Assembly: GCF_000485595.1 (NCBI RefSeq)
Contig: NW_014577184.1
Location: 777 to 25,129, forward strand
DNA: 24,353 nucleotides
Direction: 5' to 3'
Origin: Priapulus caudatus
Lineage: Eukaryota; Priapulida; Priapulimorpha; Priapulimorphida; Priapulidae
Numbering within the stretch: the first letter of the stretch is position 1; each line of letters opens with the position of its first letter. Below are positions 22,058 to 24,353 of this stretch, piece by piece. Below the pieces are notes generated by a model. It was not told the DNA's origin. It was given only the letters and a program-made list of their open reading frames with translations, and searched no databases. The translations under genes and the position numbers were made by a program.

Positions 22058-22283
22058 TGGTCGAATGGGAATTCTTGCCGAGGTGGCCCCTCAATTGCCA
22101 GTAGCAGCAGCTATGGCAATTGCAGCAGCCTCCAAAGCTGACTCACTCAGCCTGTTCCTCATGTAGTTGACTATGCGCATGTGTAAACTGCTCAAAAGAG
22201 CTCTCTGCGGATTGGCTTAGCAGTGAAGGTGACCAGTTAATCACAGCAAAGCACACAAGTGTGCTTTGGTTACTGCTCGCAAA

Positions 22284-22475
22284 ATGGCGGCATCAACAAA
22301 CAATCGATTACCGCACTGTCAAACTTTTATTGTGGTGGAATTTAATCGGGGCAGAGGTAATTTAAACGTAGCGCAACGATTGAAACGGGGGGGGGGGGAG
22401 TTTTCCCAAATGGGGCAGGCGTACCCGGTTTGCGCAACGTAGGGAGGGGCCTGATGCTGTTTTGTTTTTCTCTTG
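22284..22475 (+). other. Possible transposase N-terminal fragment
   Basis: A frame from ATG at 22284 reads MAASTNNRLPHCQTFIVVEF then NRGRGNLNVAQRLKR before a poly-G run. The pattern (F)VVEF....GN...AQR.(F/L)(R/K)R resembles the helix-turn-helix start of some animal transposon proteins. It sits inside element A. This is a weak likeness from pattern memory. Confidence 0.2.
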
Positions 22476-23026
22476 TTTGAATCTTGTTTTGCAGGGCCGT
22501 AGGAAATAGTAGCCAATAGCCATGCTCTTTTGTTTTCTTTTTGTTTCGCCTTGTAACCTGACACACATAACAGTCTTACTAACTTACTACATATTGCAAA
22601 TTGTTTCAATCAAATGTTTCCATCAGTGACCGGGTTACCCGCCATGTTTGTTTATTGCGACTGTTATCGATGGGCGAGATGCGCAGATGACTACTACTGG
22701 CAGTACTGCACATGCTGTCCTTGCTGAGCATGCGCCCTTGCAAAACAAGAGTCGCCTGCGCGCATGCGCACTTAGGAGCGTCCAGTTTCGGACGAGCGTC
22801 CAAACTCTACGGTACATCGCTATCATCATTATGCAAACACAAAAATAGGTTAATTAATGGATTTTTCAGGACGCCAGCTAGTAGTACTAGTAGGTCCGGT
22901 AGTTGGAGCTACCAGAAAATGCGGATCACGCAAAATGCGGAGCACCTAGTGTAACACCGCAACCAACGCAAATATTTATCGCTGGAGATAACAAGTACTA
23001 CTACTAGTAGTACTAGTAGGCCTGTA

Positions 23027-23384
23027 TCGTAGTATTTGGATGCTCGCCCGAAACTGGATGCTCCTAAGTGCGCATGCTCTTTTGTTTTTCTCTTGTTTTA
23101 TTTTTGTTTGAATCTTGTTTTGCAGGGCCGTAGGAAATAGTAGCTATGCTCTTTTGTTTTCTTTTTGTTTCGCTTTGTAACCTGACTGTCTGACACACAT
23201 TTAACAGTCTTACTTGAGTGACCGGGTTGGCCGCCATGTTTGTTTATTGCAACCGTTTCGATGGGCGAGATGCGCAGATGACTATACTGCGCATGCTGCG
23301 CATGCACCCTTGCAAAACAAGAGGCTCCTGCCCGCATGCGCACTTAGGAGCATCCAGTTTCGGGCGAGTGTCCAAATTGAAATA
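23027..23384. mobile_element. TIR element B (about 358 bp)
   Basis: Ends share CGCCCGAAACTGGATGCTCC and CTAAGTGCGCATG as inverted repeats. The interior (TCTTGTTTTGCAGGGCCGTA, TTTTGTTTTCTTTTTGTTTC, GTGACCGGGTT, GATGGGCGAGATGCGCAGAT) matches the right half of element A. It is a shorter member of the same family; outer ends are approximate. Confidence 0.7.
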
Positions 23385-23396
23385 CATTTTGCACAA

Positions 23397-23577
23397 GGGA
23401 GAGATATAGTGATCCGCTAGGGGACGGCTCTGATTGGCAAATTTTGTCTCTTATTTATTTTTATTATTTTTGGCTAATTTTGTTTTATTTTAGAATTAGG
23501 GTTAGGGTTAGGGTTAACCGATTTCTATATCCACAACACACTAATAATATGCCATCTAGCAGATCACTATCTCTCCC
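23397..23577. mobile_element. 181-bp MITE with internal TTAGGG repeats
   Basis: The terminal repeats GGGAGAGATATAGTGATCCG and, on the minus strand, GGGAGAGATAGTGATCTG extend about 24 bp. The interior is AT-rich and holds (TTAGGG)3TTA at 23496-23516. No coding sequence, no clear target duplication. Confidence 0.7.
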
Positions 23578-23724
23578 ATGAGACCTGAAATACTATTACT
23601 ATTACTATTAGTATTACTATTAGTATACATCCGTTGACTGTTTAACACTGCGCATGCCCTAAGCCTAAGGTCAAAGGTTGGGAGGAGTTTCCGTTCCAGA
23701 AAGCGCGAGTAAAATGCGCGAACA

Positions 23725-23802
23725 ATGGCGTTAACGTGTAGTGTGAAGGGCTGCTCAAACGGATCGTATTGGCTTAAGAAAGACTTTTACAGCATGCATT
23801 GA
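23725..23802 (+). other. Short ORF with THAP-like zinc-binding start
   Basis: ATG at 23725 in an AACAATGG context gives MALTCSVKGCSNGSYWLKKD then FYSMH and TGA, 25 residues. The opening C-x4-C with GC.N..Y.L resembles the first residues of THAP-like zinc-finger proteins of invertebrates. The stop cuts it short, so it is either a decayed first exon or chance. Confidence 0.25.
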
Positions 23803-23942
23803 CTATAATTTAAATGTATCAAGTGTCATGTCACTCAGGTCATCCATTATCGGTGCTGTATTCTCTGCTACATGCACTGTTCTTCGACACAAAGGTGAGT
23901 GACCTGCGTATGCAAGGCAGATAACGCATCGAGATAAACAAC

Positions 23943-24098
23943 ATGGCGGAGTTTACCCGCACATCCGGGCTCTCGCGGAGATGCGAAACTAGCGGCGCAG
24001 AACATAGGTGCAGAACTGTCAATTTGGGTGTATTACTACGGTACACCGTACTGGATCTGGATAGTTTACTGCGTAGCCCACGGTTACGTGGATTATAA
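23943..24098 (+). other. Unrecognised 51-residue ORF
   Basis: ATGGCGGAG in a strong context (AACAACATGG) opens a 51-codon frame (MAEFTRTSGLSRRCETSG...). No family is recognised. CATAG|GTGCAG inside could be a splice donor. It may be a first exon or chance. Confidence 0.2.
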
Positions 24099-24109
24099 CG
24101 CAGGGACAT

Positions 24110-24353
24110 TCCGTAAGGAATTAACGTCCAGGGATATAGCTAGCCATGAGGTGTGACCTAGCTTGGTGAGGTGGTAAGCCAGGTAGTTACCCTTTTAGCC
24201 GAATGGCACTGAGGGTGGTCACAGCCAGAGTTCCTTTGCGTCCTCAGTGGTTCTTTTACGTCCCCATTGGCTAGAAGTTCTGGAGACGGTACCGCCATTT
24301 TACGTGGTCATCCGAACCACGGGAGATTCACAGTCTCCTTTGTAGAGAGCCAG
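24110..24353. repeat. Probable dispersed repeat at window edge
   Basis: Sequence with GGACGTAAAAGAACCACTGA, ACCGTCTCC and CCCGTGGTTCGGATGACC (minus strand) resembles dispersed repeats of marine invertebrates with a 'gggacgt(t/a)aaagaacc' core. It runs off the window. The likeness comes from memory of the motif only. Confidence 0.3.

Larger units (their letters stand above)
21865..22812. mobile_element. TIR element A (948 bp)
   Basis: The termini CCGTAAAGTTTGGACGCTC and, on the minus strand, CCGTAGAGTTTGGACGCTC are inverted. The similarity continues through GAAACTGGACGCTCCTAAGT, GCGCAGGCGACTCTTG and TTTTGCA to about 85 bp. Inside, TCTTGTTTTGCAGGGCCGTA occurs twice (21931 and 22482) around about 550 bases that include a very G-rich block. 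No clear target duplication and no full transposase. It shares its right half with element B. Confidence 0.7.

Overview
This is metazoan nuclear DNA, most likely from a marine invertebrate; the phylum cannot be fixed from the sequence. The evidence is replication-type histone genes with 3' stem-loops, a gene with ten visible spliced exons, and AT-rich spacer full of microsatellites, MITE-like elements and a LINE remnant. Nothing bacterial or phage-like is present.

Left part (1-5.5 kb): a 170-bp tandem repeat (1-520) and a LINE 3' remnant (about 1068-1247) precede a small, decaying histone group. An H2A gene (minus) and an H2B gene (plus) are divergent and share a 348-bp promoter region with two TATA boxes placed almost symmetrically. 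Both end in the canonical histone stem-loop. The H2B frame stops at the residue equivalent to human K120, so it lacks the usual last five residues. A second, broken copy of the H2B 3' end lies 661 bp downstream. A 5'-truncated, mutated H3 fragment (5128-5394) sits between two inverted histone 3' ends. Together this looks like a dispersed histone 'orphon' cluster losing function rather than a working tandem array.

Middle (5.5-12.6 kb): no gene was recognised. It holds long GT, GCAC, TA, CT, GATA and CA/CGCA simple repeats, a hAT-like GGCGTAGC-ended element (7647-8297) and old internally duplicated repeats (8348-9430).

Right part (12.6-20.7 kb): ten exons on the minus strand encode an orthologue of the F-box protein FBXO9, running 20669 to 12622. 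The spliced frame gives 466 residues, from the acidic N-terminal region through a TPR-like segment, the F-box and the conserved C-terminal region. All phases agree. The exon carrying the start ATG was not found. Two features of this gene stand out. A pogo-like MITE is inserted three bases into one intron and supplies part of the splice donor. A 62-bp minisatellite beside exon 9 contains copies of that exon's 5' edge and splice acceptor.

Far right (20.8-24.35 kb): simple repeats and several inverted-repeat elements, including a related pair sharing long GC-rich TIRs (21865-22812 and about 23027-23384), a 181-bp MITE carrying three TTAGGG units, and two weak first-exon-like ORFs.
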